DNA of 64,000 nucleotides from Hirudo medicinalis (Eukaryota; Annelida; Clitellata; Hirudinida; Hirudinidae): NCBI GenBank assembly GCA_011800805.1, contig MPNW01000705.1, positions 7,108 to 71,107 of the forward strand, read 5' to 3'. Shown piece by piece: positions 1 to 9,303 of this stretch (position 1 is its first letter; each line of letters starts with the position of its first letter). The notes under the pieces were generated by a model. It saw only the letters and a program-made list of their open reading frames with translations, ran no database searches and was not told where the DNA came from. The position numbers and the translations under genes were made by a program.

Positions 1-12
1 CAAAACAATTAC

Positions 13-363
13 CGCCAGTGACACATTGGTTTTCCTCTCCATTAGAACCCAATATGCACTTATTGCCTTTACCGCAAACATTGCTTCCCTTCAATTCAAC
101 AATGTTTGTTGCAGCATTTGTTATGTAGGAATTACAACTTACTAACTTACCTCGCAGAGGCACAAATTTTGACCCGATTCTGTACAATCAGTGTAAGTAA
201 CTGCAAAGAGAACCAATTAATCAACTACGGCCAACAAAAGAGGAATACAAATTACATTTTAATTAATCATTTTAAATCTCATAAAGTCCACGTTATACTC
301 ACTTGCTTGAGACACGCAGATGCAAACCGCCAAGAAGACAACGAACAGCTTCAGAGAGAACAT
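13..363 (-). CDS. Small secreted Cys-rich peptide, copy C (3' end outside window)
   Basis: Family not recognised. Exon 1 (361-363 back to 303, 61 nt) starts at ATG 363-361 and encodes a hydrophobic signal peptide beginning [20 protein letters not shown]. Exon 2 (151-179, 29 nt) is a phase 1 to phase 0 micro-exon ending C-L-C-E before a strong GTAAGT donor. Exon 3 (13-88, 76 nt) reads V-C-x5-C-x10-C-V-T-G and ends in phase 1 at a GTAATT donor. Exon lengths equal those of copy A (61/29/76 nt), which is why I trust the joins. By analogy a last Asp-rich exon should lie left of base 1. Secretion is inferred from the signal peptide. Function is unknown; a defence, signalling or matrix peptide are all possible. 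The acceptor of exon 3 (AAG) has a weak pyrimidine tract. Confidence 0.62.
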
Positions 364-780
364 CTTTTAGATTTCTTCAGATCAGAAGGATGTACCTGGA
401 GATTTTTGTGTCCACATCATTAAATGATGCGTTTATATACTTTTTCACAGGGTAGAAGTACATTGCTTAAAGCAGTCCGAATACAGATTGCAAACATTTG
501 ATTAACAAAATCAAATAAACTTCGATCATTAACGAGTAAACAATTCATTTACTAAGAAACGTTTTTTTTTTTGGAGAGGGGGGGGGGCTTAATCATCTTA
601 TTTTTCCATCTCACGTGTTCTGTGTTTGATTTTGCCCAAAGGCACGATCTTTTGTTGAAGTAATAATAATAAATACTAATAATAGTAATAATGTAAAAAT
701 AAGACGTGGATATAATCAATTTCTGAATAGTTTTCTAAGAAACCCAAGTCCGTGTTATTGTGAAATCCTTAAATTAAATT
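364..780. repeat. Duplicated upstream segment (also about 6825-7200 and 9227-9600)
   Basis: The 5' flank of copy C, from the TATA box through the stretch with runs of T and short AAT repeats, is repeated with small differences upstream of copies B and A. This shows that the unit of tandem duplication includes promoter and flank, not just the exons. Confidence 0.7.
431..439 (-). promoter_or_regulatory. TATA box of peptide copy C
   Basis: Minus strand reads TATATAAACGC about 70 nt upstream of the copy C start codon. Copies A and B have the same motif at the same distance. Confidence 0.6.
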
Positions 781-954
781 AATACACTTTTTATAATCAC
801 TAGAAATTTTGTTATACTTTGAGTCAAATGCAAACAACAATACGGTAGCCAACCACATCAATAATCATGCAAAAACATCATCTCTTTATTGATAAGCTAT
901 CACAACCAAGACAATAGTTTATAAACCAAATTGTTTGCAATGTGTATTTCTTTC

Positions 955-1048
955 ATTTATATAGATTTCATTTATGTCTTCGTCATCACTATCTTCACTA
1001 TTGTCGGTAATTTCGCATTCCTCCCAAATATTCGTCGAAGACGTTGTT
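955..1048 (-). pseudogene. Decayed terminal exon (4c type) of the peptide family
   Basis: The minus strand encodes an acidic stretch rich in D, E and S with one Cys (E-C-E-I-T-D then EDSDDEDINEI), matching the exon at 7343-7422. The acceptor CAG seen there has become CAAC, and the stop codon after NEI has changed, so the frame runs on into TATATAA. No complete gene can use it. Confidence 0.5.
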
Positions 1049-1243
1049 GGGTCATAAATTCTAAAATTAATATTACGTTGCATTATTGACAAAAGTATTT
1101 GTATAATTAATCACTATAAAGATGTAACTAAGAAATATAAGAAAAAAACGGTGATTCTTGAACTCTCTTAGGTCACATGAACATTTTAGAAATTTCTTTC
1201 AAATTAGTAATAACTCTTTCTTGTTCAAATTCCTAGGTTAATA

Positions 1244-1900
1244 CTTAATCGAAGTCAGATCGCCATCCCCTGCTGCTAACGGAAGGCAGCACAGAGTGGA
1301 CAGTCGAGAGTAGACTGAAGGACTCTTTCAGACGAAAGTTCCTCCGAGATGTTAGAGAAAAAAGGTCAGAGCAAAGTCTACGCTTCGACCATCCAGTCGT
1401 CGTAGTCCGGCCACTTCTTGAGGGAAGGTGATCTCACCCGATTCACCGACTGGAGGTTCATCTTCAAGGCCAGACTGAACCTCCTTCCCCTCAACGGGGC
1501 AAAGAAGTACCAAGACGGCCTGAAGTACTGCAGGGTCTGTGGTGACTAAGACGAAACCCTCCCCCATGTCCTAAACCACTGCAAACCCAGGAGACACCTA
1601 ATGACGGAGCGCCACGACAGGATCCTCCAACTCCTGTATCTTGCCTTGCCAGGAGGAACGAAGCAGCGAACCAGGGTGAATTGCACCATCACCTTCACCA
1701 CCAGTCAGGAACGCCCAGATCTGGTCATAATTGACGAGGAGGCTAAGAAGATCATTATGGTCGATGTGACGGTCACGTTCGACAACGGGGCCAACGCCAT
1801 GCAGAAAGCGAAGGAGGTCAGGGTCAGGAAATACAAGGCACTGGAAGAAGAACTCGTCGCCAAAGGTTTCTCGGTCCGCAAGAAGCCTTCGTCGTAGGCA
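1244..1900 (+). mobile_element. R2-type non-LTR retrotransposon relic (Zn knuckle + restriction-like endonuclease)
   Basis: The plus strand keeps the C-terminal part of a site-specific non-LTR retrotransposon polyprotein. A CCHC knuckle (C-R-V-C then H-V-L-N-H-C, spacing 2/8/4) is followed by the RPDLVI...KKIIMVDVTV core typical of the restriction-like endonuclease (RLE) of R2/NeSL/Hero-type elements. An in-frame TAA at 1547-1549 lies inside the knuckle, and the reverse transcriptase is missing, so the copy is dead. It is not in 28S rDNA, the usual R2 target. GC content is clearly higher than in the flanks. The clade within RLE elements is not resolved. Confidence 0.7.
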
Positions 1901-1984
1901 GCCTCGGGACAACCCACCCACCCCCAACCCCCCCAAAAAAACCTCGACGTCTGCAAGATGCTAGGTATCAACCCGAACTAAGAC

Positions 1985-2335
1985 AAGGCGATGGCTAAAT
2001 TCATAGTGTCTGAAACGATCCGCTGGTCCAGGCTCCACTACGAACGTAGTAGGAAGGAGATTTTAATCTCAAAACTCCGTATTGGAAAATGTGCTCTGAA
2101 TCAACACCTGTTTCTCTTGAAGCGTCTTCCAGACGGAAAATGCCAGGTTTGCACTCAGGAGGATGAAAATGTCCGGCATTTCCTCATGGAATGTCCGGCC
2201 CAGTCAGTCTTGAGGGAAGAAATAAAAACCCGAACAAATTTATCTGAGATGAGTTCCATCCTCAGCAATCCAGCAAGTGTGGACTTCATTTTCAGATGGA
2301 TTTGCAAAAAGCGGAGTAATTTAATTAAATAATTA
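1985..2335 (+). mobile_element. Second non-LTR retrotransposon 3' fragment (CCHC tail)
   Basis: An open frame of 113 codons (ATG 1991 to TAA 2332) resembles the C-terminal tail of I/Jockey/R1-like polyproteins. It has a K-L-R-x-G-x-x-x-L-N-Q-H-L segment followed by C-Q-V-C-x8-H-F-L-M-E-C-P. No reverse transcriptase motifs remain. The start is an RT-internal position, not a natural initiator. It sits directly after the R2-type relic, so the two may form one composite insertion. Confidence 0.6.
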
Positions 2336-2469
2336 CTATTTCTCTAATATTATTAATGATATTAATATTTATATAATTTAACCTTTTACAACTATTAATA
2401 CTCTAATACTTCTTATTTCATCGCAGTATCTAACACTAACTAACAAGTCCAAATCGTCTTAGTTATGCA

Positions 2470-2871
2470 ACGGACTTTAATCAAATAAAAAAAAACGATC
2501 CGCTGGGGCAGAGACTGCACACGTCACAGGGGTCATTCAGCGCAAGCAAAGGGACCCGAAGAGCACAGCCACCTTTGCCAGGGACAGGAGAAGAGTCAGC
2601 AGAGCAGGGACACAGCGGCCAGTGAATCGGGAGACGCGGACCAGCAGCAGGAAGAAGACCTGGGAATGCTGCTACTGGACGACGAAGAGTTCTGGGTTAG
2701 GGATGAGGTAGAGGCCGAGGATGAGGCCATGGTTGGGGTTTTGTCAACTTGGCACTCACACTCGCCAAATCACATCACTCATCCTCGTCGCCCGCCGCCT
2801 CCGCCAAAATCATCGGTAAGGAAAGACCACTTAAGTTCTACATCGTTTCACGGTATCGAAACATGTTGAAC
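2470..2871 (+). mobile_element. GC-rich end of the composite insertion, acidic open frame, unrecognised
   Basis: After an A-rich run the sequence ACGATCCGCTGG recurs (also at 2015), then GC-rich DNA with an open frame rich in E, D, Q and P runs to about 2869. The paralogous copy near 7870 lacks the whole 1244-2871 block, so this is part of the insertion. I do not recognise the protein. Confidence 0.4.
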
Positions 2872-2942
2872 GTAATATTTGTAAATGTGAGCATAATGTT
2901 GATTAATAAAACAAAACATGCAAACTGTTTTGATTTTTAGCA

Positions 2943-3216
2943 TTAATTAAAGCTAACCCAATGGTTTTTATCGTCCGACAAAAAGTCATCATACTGCAAT
3001 TTGACGGCATTAAGGGTAGCATTTCATGGATGACAGCTGAACCTTATCAATTTACCTCAAGTAGTCGTCATGAAGCAAGTAAAATATTCAAAATAGTCGA
3101 AAATATTAATGAGTTAAACAAACAAAATGAATCATATGTGCAATGTTAAACTGATCAGCTAGAAACTCGCAAATGCAAACCACCAAAAAGACAAAGAGCA
3201 ATTTTACAGAAAAGTT
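2943..3216 (-). pseudogene. Decayed peptide-family copy D
   Basis: The exon 1 relic (3156-3216) aligns codon for codon with the signal-peptide exon of copies A-C, keeping F-V-F-L-V-V-C-I-C. The initiator ATG is AAC (3216-3214) and the donor GT is AT (3155-3154). A degenerate exon 2 with a surviving GAG|GTAAAT donor is near 3040-3060. No exon 3 is visible. A 51-nt terminal exon (2943-2993, acceptor TTGCAG, ending W-V-S-F-N-stop) is identical in type to 7975-8025. The TATA box is also degraded (near 3285). No functional product is expected. Confidence 0.6.
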
Positions 3217-4365
3217 CTTTGATATGTCTTAAGATGTACGAATGTACATGGGAAAGATTCGAGTCCACATCTTCAAATGTGGCGTTCATTTATTTTATTG
3301 TAGGTAAGCTTTGTTTTAGCACTTTAGCATCATCCATGCATTCGTATGACTTGCGTTCATCTCAAAATTATAGACCCGTTTTGTTAAATTCAATATCAAC
3401 CTCACTCAATTCTTTGCCTGGGACCAAGAATATACGCTAGGATTCCACTAAATGACTAGATAATAAACTAATTACTAATCAGCCAAACTTATGCGCTTTC
3501 AAACTATGGTCTATTTAAACAGCTCATCATCGACTCACCACTGTTTTTTTAACTTACTGAGTTCAGTTCCATGCACTGACATTTATTTCACCAATTAAGT
3601 CATGCTTCCTAGTTGGCGTCCGTCAGCGGGAACTCTCCCTTAGGATGTTCCGCTCTGGTTATCACTTCAGTCTTTAGTAGGTTTATTTTGATTCGTTAAT
3701 TGTGAGGTTGCATTAGTATTTACTTGGTTTTTGTTCGTTATATTTTATTATTTGATGTTCATTTTCTATTAAATTATTAATAAATGAAGTGATAAACTGG
3801 GAAAAATGGATTTGAAATTCATAGACACGATGCAAACAGATGACCAAAAAAGTAAGCAAACAACTATTTTAACAATGAAAATGTATTTCTTGTCCAAAGC
3901 CTATTTTCAACATGCATTCACACTTTATCGATTTAGGAAATGTTGTACTAAAGACTATCATGGTCTGAACATGAAAAAATATGGCAAATAAAATGTCGTA
4001 TTAATTGGTTACAAATGGATCAAAGTTGTTTAAAATTCGTGGTGAATATGTTAGACTCTCAAGACTTTGGACTGACCAACATCTTGATCGGCAGAATGCT
4101 AGTCGGTGTGGCCGTAAAAATGTGCTTTATGGTTTGGCCGATAATAATAACAAAATAAAAATACAGATCACCTTATTCTTTTAGTCACCGGGTGATAGTA
4201 TTTTACTTTTTGCTAATTCTTATCTCGTGTGATAATGATTAAAGTAATGTTTCAATAGAGGCAGGATAGTGTCCTCTTTCTAAAAAAAAAAAAAAAGTTG
4301 TCTTAATCGATTGCAACCACCTTGAGTTCATCTTGAGATTATCATTCAATTATCAATTTCTAGTC
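3217..4365. other. Intergenic, no gene seen
   Basis: AT-rich sequence with a 15-base A run near 4281. The short open frames show no recognisable domain or splice-consistent partner. Confidence 0.5.
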
Positions 4366-5180
4366 ACAAGCTAACAAGAGCTGATATAGTTCGAGATCTA
4401 GAGATGCTTATTGATTTTTCTCTCCACTTTGACATATACATTGACAATATTATCAAAAAAGCACCAAACGTATCTAAACTGATTCTCTCGTCTTTTTCTA
4501 CAAGAGACCAAAACATTGTCATAAAAGCCTTTTGCACACATGTTAGGCCAATACTGGAATACAGCTCTCCTGTCTGGAGTCCCCATAGGAATTCACTTAT
4601 AGATAGGATAGAAAAAATTCAGAAGCGATTTACCAAGGCCATCCCCACTCTGTCCCCTCTTCCCTGCATGCAAAGACTGAAACTACTCAAATTACCTTCC
4701 TTAGAAAAACGACATATGCTGGCTGACCTCACACTCTACTTCAAGATCAAAAATCACCTTACTCACACCACAATTCCTCTCATCAGCTCAAACTATTCCA
4801 GAATCCGAGGCCACAATCACAAATTGACAACCAGCAAATTGTCTCCGACGCGAGACCTCAAAACACTTCTTTTGCAACCGTGTAGTAAAACAAGGGAACT
4901 CCTTACCGGCTGATATTGTTAACTCTACAACCCTAACCCGCTTCAACTCTGCAATTCGGCAACGAAACTTCAACCTTACATTAACAATAATTAATTAACA
5001 ATACCTTAGATTTAAATAACTTTAAGATGACTTCATTCTTGGGGCAAATTAATTTCTAACCCTTTTTCGTGTGCCTTTTTGTCTGAGTGTTGCTCGAATA
5101 TTTTTTGTTTACATTTTGTTGCTTTGTCATATAAGCGGTTAAAAGCCCTTTGACCTCGTGTGAATTATAAATAAAAAAAA
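4366..5180 (+). mobile_element. CR1/L2-like non-LTR retrotransposon 3' relic
   Basis: The frame from about 4366 encodes the thumb/C-terminal region downstream of the reverse transcriptase catalytic core, with the motifs LIDFSL, IDNIIKKA, VRPILEYSSPVWSP, DRIEKIQKRFTK and RIRGHNHKL. This pattern is common to CR1, L2 and Rex-type elements. The frame shifts near 4860, after which the terminal motif NSLPADIVNSTTL continues in another frame to about 4997. A short A-rich 3' tail (ATAAATAAAAAAA) lies near 5170. The 5' portion is absent and the copy is dead. Confidence 0.72.
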
Positions 5181-5613
5181 TATTTTGTCTTTAATCACCA
5201 TCGCCAATAATTCACCGATCTTTTAAAGCAAATGTTGTATTAGTGTATGATCAAAGATGAGGATGTATTATCTTTCTCAAGCTTACTGAGAAAATGCTAA
5301 GATGTGATGGAATTACCCCCAACAAGGAGCCCATGCCTTTTCTAATGTAACTAATATTAGTTAAATTCTTATAAGCAAACTTATAATATCAACGGATCAC
5401 TATTACTTTATTTGATATATCAAATTATATGAAATGCATCAAATTCATTTACATTCAACAAGTTATGAGGATTCGACTCGGGGAGATCGTGACTACATTT
5501 TACCAACAACTTTGCCGTTTAAACAAATAAAGTAAACCGTAACAGGAATTGCTTTATGACGTCATATCTTTATTGGTAAACAATTAAAGATTCATATAAT
5601 TAAATGCAGATTA
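5181..5613. repeat. Downstream flank of copy B, paralogous to 8065-8268
   Basis: The segment beginning near 5430 (ATTTACATTCAACA... GGGGAGATCGTGACTACATTTTA) is shared with 8085-8150, supporting duplication of the whole unit. No gene seen. Confidence 0.55.
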
Positions 5614-6416
5614 TTAATCATCGTCGTCGTCGTCATTTGCTTTAATTTGCCAGTTAACTTCTGTCGAAACGACATTTCAGAATTTAAATTTAAAAAATAT
5701 TATTTCATTACAAAACTAAAAAAGATTTTTAGCAAGCGTGTGCTGCAGATTGTTAAATCTGAGCAATAAATAGCAATCCAATAAATTTCAGCTTTAGACA
5801 CAATGTGCCTCTAATAATTAATAACAAGTTAAGAGCATAACAGTATCAATAATACAGACACAATCAGGTCCGCCGAAACAACTTTCGGGCCCCTATATTA
5901 TATCAATTTGTCAATTTGGTATTGGAGAAGAAAAAAGGTTTTAAAACCCGAGCGGGCCCCAAAAATTGCCGGTCCCGGGGCACTTGCCCCTCCCCCCTAC
6001 CCTGCTTCTCGGCGGTCCTTGATACAATAACACAATATATAAAAAATTACTTCCGCCAATGCATGTGCTGCCGTAAGAACATCTGAATCCATGAGGGCAT
6101 ATAACTCTTTGATTCTGATTGTTTAATGATGATATCATTTATGATAACATTTGAAAATTAATAAAATTGTTATATAATCTTCTAATTTACCCCACACAGG
6201 CATGGAGTCTTTTTAGTTTCCGAGCAGGGTCTAAAAACAACTACAACCAACAACCATTTTTAATATATAGCAGAATTGAATTTACCCTGGTATATGAGGA
6301 TGTAGCACTTTTTATTACGTAATACTCGTTCACAAAAAGGTCACGTTATACTCACTGGCTTGAGACACGCAGAAGCAAATCGCCAAGAAGACAACGAACA
6401 GCTTCAGAGAGAACAT
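5614..6416 (-). pseudogene. Small secreted Cys-rich peptide, copy B (splice-damaged)
   Basis: All four exons are present in open frame: exon 1 6356-6416 (signal peptide, ATG 6416-6414), exon 2 6191-6219 (29 nt, C-L-C-G), exon 3 6051-6114 (64 nt, C-x5-C-x5-C-I-G-G, shorter than in A and C by 12 nt), exon 4 5614-5660 (acceptor TTTCGACAG, ending in six Asp). The acceptor AG before exon 2 is GG (base 6221), so normal splicing should fail. Skipping exon 2 joins phase 1 to phase 0 and shifts the frame. A 332-bp insertion sits at the TATA box. It may still be a gene if a non-canonical acceptor works, but loss is more likely. Confidence 0.5.
5870..6040. repeat. GC-rich intronic segment shared by copies A and B
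   Basis: The intron between exons 3 and 4 carries a GGGCCC...CCCGAGCGGGCCC...GGGGCACTTGCCCC stretch, nearly identical at 8560-8830 apart from the MITE there. The abrupt GC rise suggests an older transposon fragment that was duplicated along with the gene. Confidence 0.5.
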
Positions 6417-6485
6417 CTTTTAGATTTCTTCAGATCAGAAGGATGTACCTGGAGACGATTTGTGTCCACACCATTAAATGTGGCG

Positions 6486-6493
6486 TTTATATA
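6486..6493 (-). promoter_or_regulatory. TATA box of copy B
   Basis: TATATAAACGCC on the minus strand, about 70 nt upstream of the copy B ATG. The paralogous upstream sequence is cut off immediately beyond it by an insertion. Confidence 0.5.
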
Positions 6494-6824
6494 TCGTTAT
6501 AACCGCGGAACTAAAATAGTTATGTTTATGTTTAATTAGTTTCCTTATGTTATATTCACTATATTTTTGCTCCATGGCGTCGATGTATTATTACTGCGCA
6601 AACAGCCCACTTGGAAATTATAGAAGCACACAAAATTAATGGACATTAAAGAATATTCCTATTCAGCAAATAATCACTCAACTGATCGTTGCGCAATAAC
6701 TGACAACAGGATTATTACGTAAGCATGGTATTTACAGGTAATACCACTCACTTGTTAACTGAATATTTGCTGAATAAATTCAAAAATAAACTCGGCATAA
6801 ATTGCGCCGCGTAGTTTATTGCAA
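6493..6824. mobile_element. Insertion of about 332 bp at the copy B TATA box
   Basis: In copies A and C the TATA box is followed directly by ACTTTTTCAC. In copy B that continuation is found only at 6825. The inserted DNA has GC-rich ends (AACCGCGG at the left, GCGCCGCG at the right) and no coding potential. The exact junctions are ambiguous within TATAT, consistent with a TA-type target. Family not recognised. Confidence 0.5.
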
Positions 6825-7342
6825 TACTTTTTCACGGGGTAGAAGTACATTGCTTAAAGCAATCCGAATACATATTGCAAACATTTGATTAACAAAATCA
6901 AATAAACTTCGATCATTACCGAGTAAACAATTCATTTACTAAGAAACGTATTTTATGGAGGGGGCGAGACCTTAAATTATCTAATTTTGCCATCTACGTG
7001 TTTTGAAGGTTTTTTATCTGCTCAAATGAATGATCTTTTGTTGAAGTAATAATAACTAATAATAATTAGTAATAATGTTAATAAAACGTTGGTTTAATCA
7101 ATTTCTGAATAGTTTTCTAAGTAACCCAAGTTCGTATTGTTGAGAAATCCTTAAATTAAATTATTATACTTTTTATAATCACTAGAAAGTTTGTCATACT
7201 TTGAGTCAAATGCAATTAACAATATCGTAGCCAACCACATCTACAATCATGAAAAAACATCATCTCTTTATTGATAAGCTATCACAACCAAAACAATGGT
7301 TTATAAACCAAATTGCATGCAATTTGCATTTCTTTCATTTAC

Positions 7343-7422
7343 TTAGATTTCATTTATGTCTTCGTCATCACTATCTTCGACATTATCGATAAATTTGCAT
7401 TCCTCCCAAACATTCGTCGACG
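7343..7422 (-). other. Possible alternative terminal exon 4c of the peptide family
   Basis: An 80-nt candidate exon with a good acceptor (GTGTTGCAG), phase 1 entry and a TAA stop. It encodes W-E-E-C-K followed by an acidic tail EDSDDEDINEI. The phase matches exon 3 of copy A, so copy A could splice to it instead of exon 4a, adding a sixth cysteine to the mature peptide. Whether it is used is unknown. Confidence 0.4.
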
Positions 7423-7974
7423 CTGCAACACAATGTGCCAAATTTCAGCAAAATCCAAGATGATTTCAGACGTTGTGTATACAACCGTACATGTGTAATA
7501 ATTAATTGCCAAATAATTGATTCACAATTTATCAATGCATCTGTGGCCTTCGGTTATGATGCTGAAGGGACACTTTGTACCCTTCAAAGCAGATTTGACC
7601 ATTCTACAATTTAACGTGGGTCGTGGTATCACTTGCTAATTGCTGAACTTTTAGAGCTGGATTTTAGCTAAAATGCAGCAATAACAATATTCAGGCACAA
7701 AAACTGTTAAGTTGCATTTCAGAAAAAAGTATTTGTATGATGAAATAGTACAAAGATGGAACTAAAAAATATAAGAAGGAAGTTGATTCTTTAACCCCCA
7801 TAAGTCACATGAACATTTTAGAAATTTCTTTCAAATTGGTAATAACTTTTCTTGTTCAAATTCCTGGGTTAATAATGCACGGCTGTTTTCTGTGAGTAAT
7901 ATATGTAAATGTAAGCTTAATGTGTATTAATAAAACAAAACATGCACATAAACAAACGGTTTTAATATTTAGCA

Positions 7975-8025
7975 TTAATTAAAGCTAACCCAATGGTTTT
8001 TATCGTCCGACAAAAAGTCATCATA
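7975..8025 (-). other. Terminal exon 4b of the peptide family (paralogue of 2943-2993)
   Basis: After TTGCAG the minus strand encodes YDDFLSDDKNHWVSFN and a stop in phase 0. Exon 3 ends in phase 1, so joining it to exon 4b would hit an immediate TGA. It therefore probably belongs to a lost or D-type copy. Its preservation in two places may reflect recent duplication. Confidence 0.35.
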
Positions 8026-8268
8026 CTGCAATTTGACGGTGTTAAGGGTAGCATTTCATGGATGACATGAAATGTCATCAAACGCATTTACATTCAACAC
8101 ATTATGAGGATTCCATACGGGGAGATCATGACTACATTTTATCGAATGCAACAACTTTGCCGTTTTAACAAATAAAGTAAACGAATTAGTAACAGTAATC
8201 AAGGAATTGCTTTATGACGTCATAACTTTATTGGTAAACAATTAAAGCTAAATTTCACTTAATGCAGC

Positions 8269-9226
8269 TTATTTATCATCGTCGTCGTCGTCTTCGTCAC
8301 TGTCGTCACTGTCGACTGACTCACCGTCATTGCCTGTCGAAACGAAATTTAAGGATTAATATTTAAAAATTGATATTTCATTACAAAAATCAAAGGATTT
8401 GTCAGCAACACTTGTGCTGGAGATTGTTAACTCTCAGCAGCAAATGGCAATTCATAAAACTTCAGCTTTAGATACGATGTGCCTCTAACAATTAATAACA
8501 GGTTAAGAGCGTAATAGTAACAATCACAAGTACACAAGTACAATCACATCCGCCGAAACAAATTTCGGGCCCCTTGGTAATATCAATTTATCAATTTGGT
8601 ATTTGGAGATGAAAAAAGGTTTTAAACCCGAGCGGGCCCAAAAAATTGCCGGGCCTCGGGGCACTTTCCCCCAGTGGCCCACCCAAGGGGGAATTTTGGG
8701 GGTTCTAACGCCCCAAACCTAAAGAACCTAGATAAATGGTATTCAAAAATCAAACCCCCCTCCCCCGAAAAATGTTTCGGTGCGCCACTGCTTGCCCCCC
8801 TGCCCTGCTTCTCGGCGGTCCTGAGTACAATAACACAATGTAAAAAAAAAATTACTTCCGCCAATGCATGTGTTGCCGTTAGAATTCAGCTGGCACGTGC
8901 CTCCATAAGAACATAGATCATTTCCGTTATTCTGATTGTTTAATGATGATATTATGTATGATAACAATTGAAAATTAAATGTTATAAAATCTTCTAATTT
9001 ACCTCACACAGGCATGGAGTCGTATTATTTTCTGAGCAGGGTCCATAAACTACAACCAACAATCATTTTTAATATTAAGCAGAAGTGAATTTACCCTGGT
9101 ATATGAGGATGTAGCACTTTTTATTACGTAATACTCGTAATACAAAAAGGTCAGGTCATACTCACTTTCTTGAGACACGCAGATGCAAACCGCCAAGAAG
9201 ACAACGAACAGCTTCAGAGAGAACAT
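8269..9226 (-). CDS. Small secreted Cys/Asp-rich peptide, copy A (complete)
   Basis: Four exons give 231 nt, 76 residues: exon 1 9166-9226, exon 2 9003-9031, exon 3 8856-8931, exon 4 8269-8333, with phases 1, 0, 1 and GT-AG at every junction. The order is signal peptide (about 20 residues), an N/T-rich linker, C-L-C-E, then C-S-Y-G-G-T-C, eight residues, C-I-G-G, then a tail that is almost all D, E and S and ends in Lys. There are five cysteines after the signal peptide, so one may be free or pair between molecules. The tail could bind Ca2+ or basic partners (inference). I recognise no known family. A TATA box lies 70 nt upstream. An alternative last exon (7343-7422) is phase-compatible. Confidence 0.65.
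8672..8790. mobile_element. hAT-like MITE, 119 bp, with 8-bp target duplication
   Basis: Ends are CAGTGGCCCACC and GGTGCGCCACTG (inverted repeats, one mismatch in 12). Flanking 8-mers are CTTTCCCC (8664-8671) and CTTGCCCC (8791-8798). Copy B has a single CTTGCCCC at the matching site with no insert, a true empty site. Target length and CA-G termini fit the hAT superfamily; there is no coding capacity. Confidence 0.75.
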
Positions 9227-9295
9227 CTTTTAGATTTCTTCAGATCAGAAGGATGTACCTGGAGACGATTTGTGTCCACACCATTAAATGATGCG

Positions 9296-9303
9296 TTTAT
9301 ATA
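9296..9303 (-). promoter_or_regulatory. TATA box of copy A
   Basis: TATATAAACGC on the minus strand, 70 nt upstream of the ATG at 9226. The 5' leader would be about 40 nt. Confidence 0.6.

Noticed and set aside
106..423. 105-codon plus-strand frame
   Set aside because: Antisense to the signal-peptide and micro-exon of copy C, whose splice structure is conserved between copies.
9227..9232. Copy A exon 1 joined directly to the exon at 8856-8931
   Set aside because: Phase 1 to phase 0 would give an immediate stop; including the 29-nt micro-exon fixes the phase in A and C.
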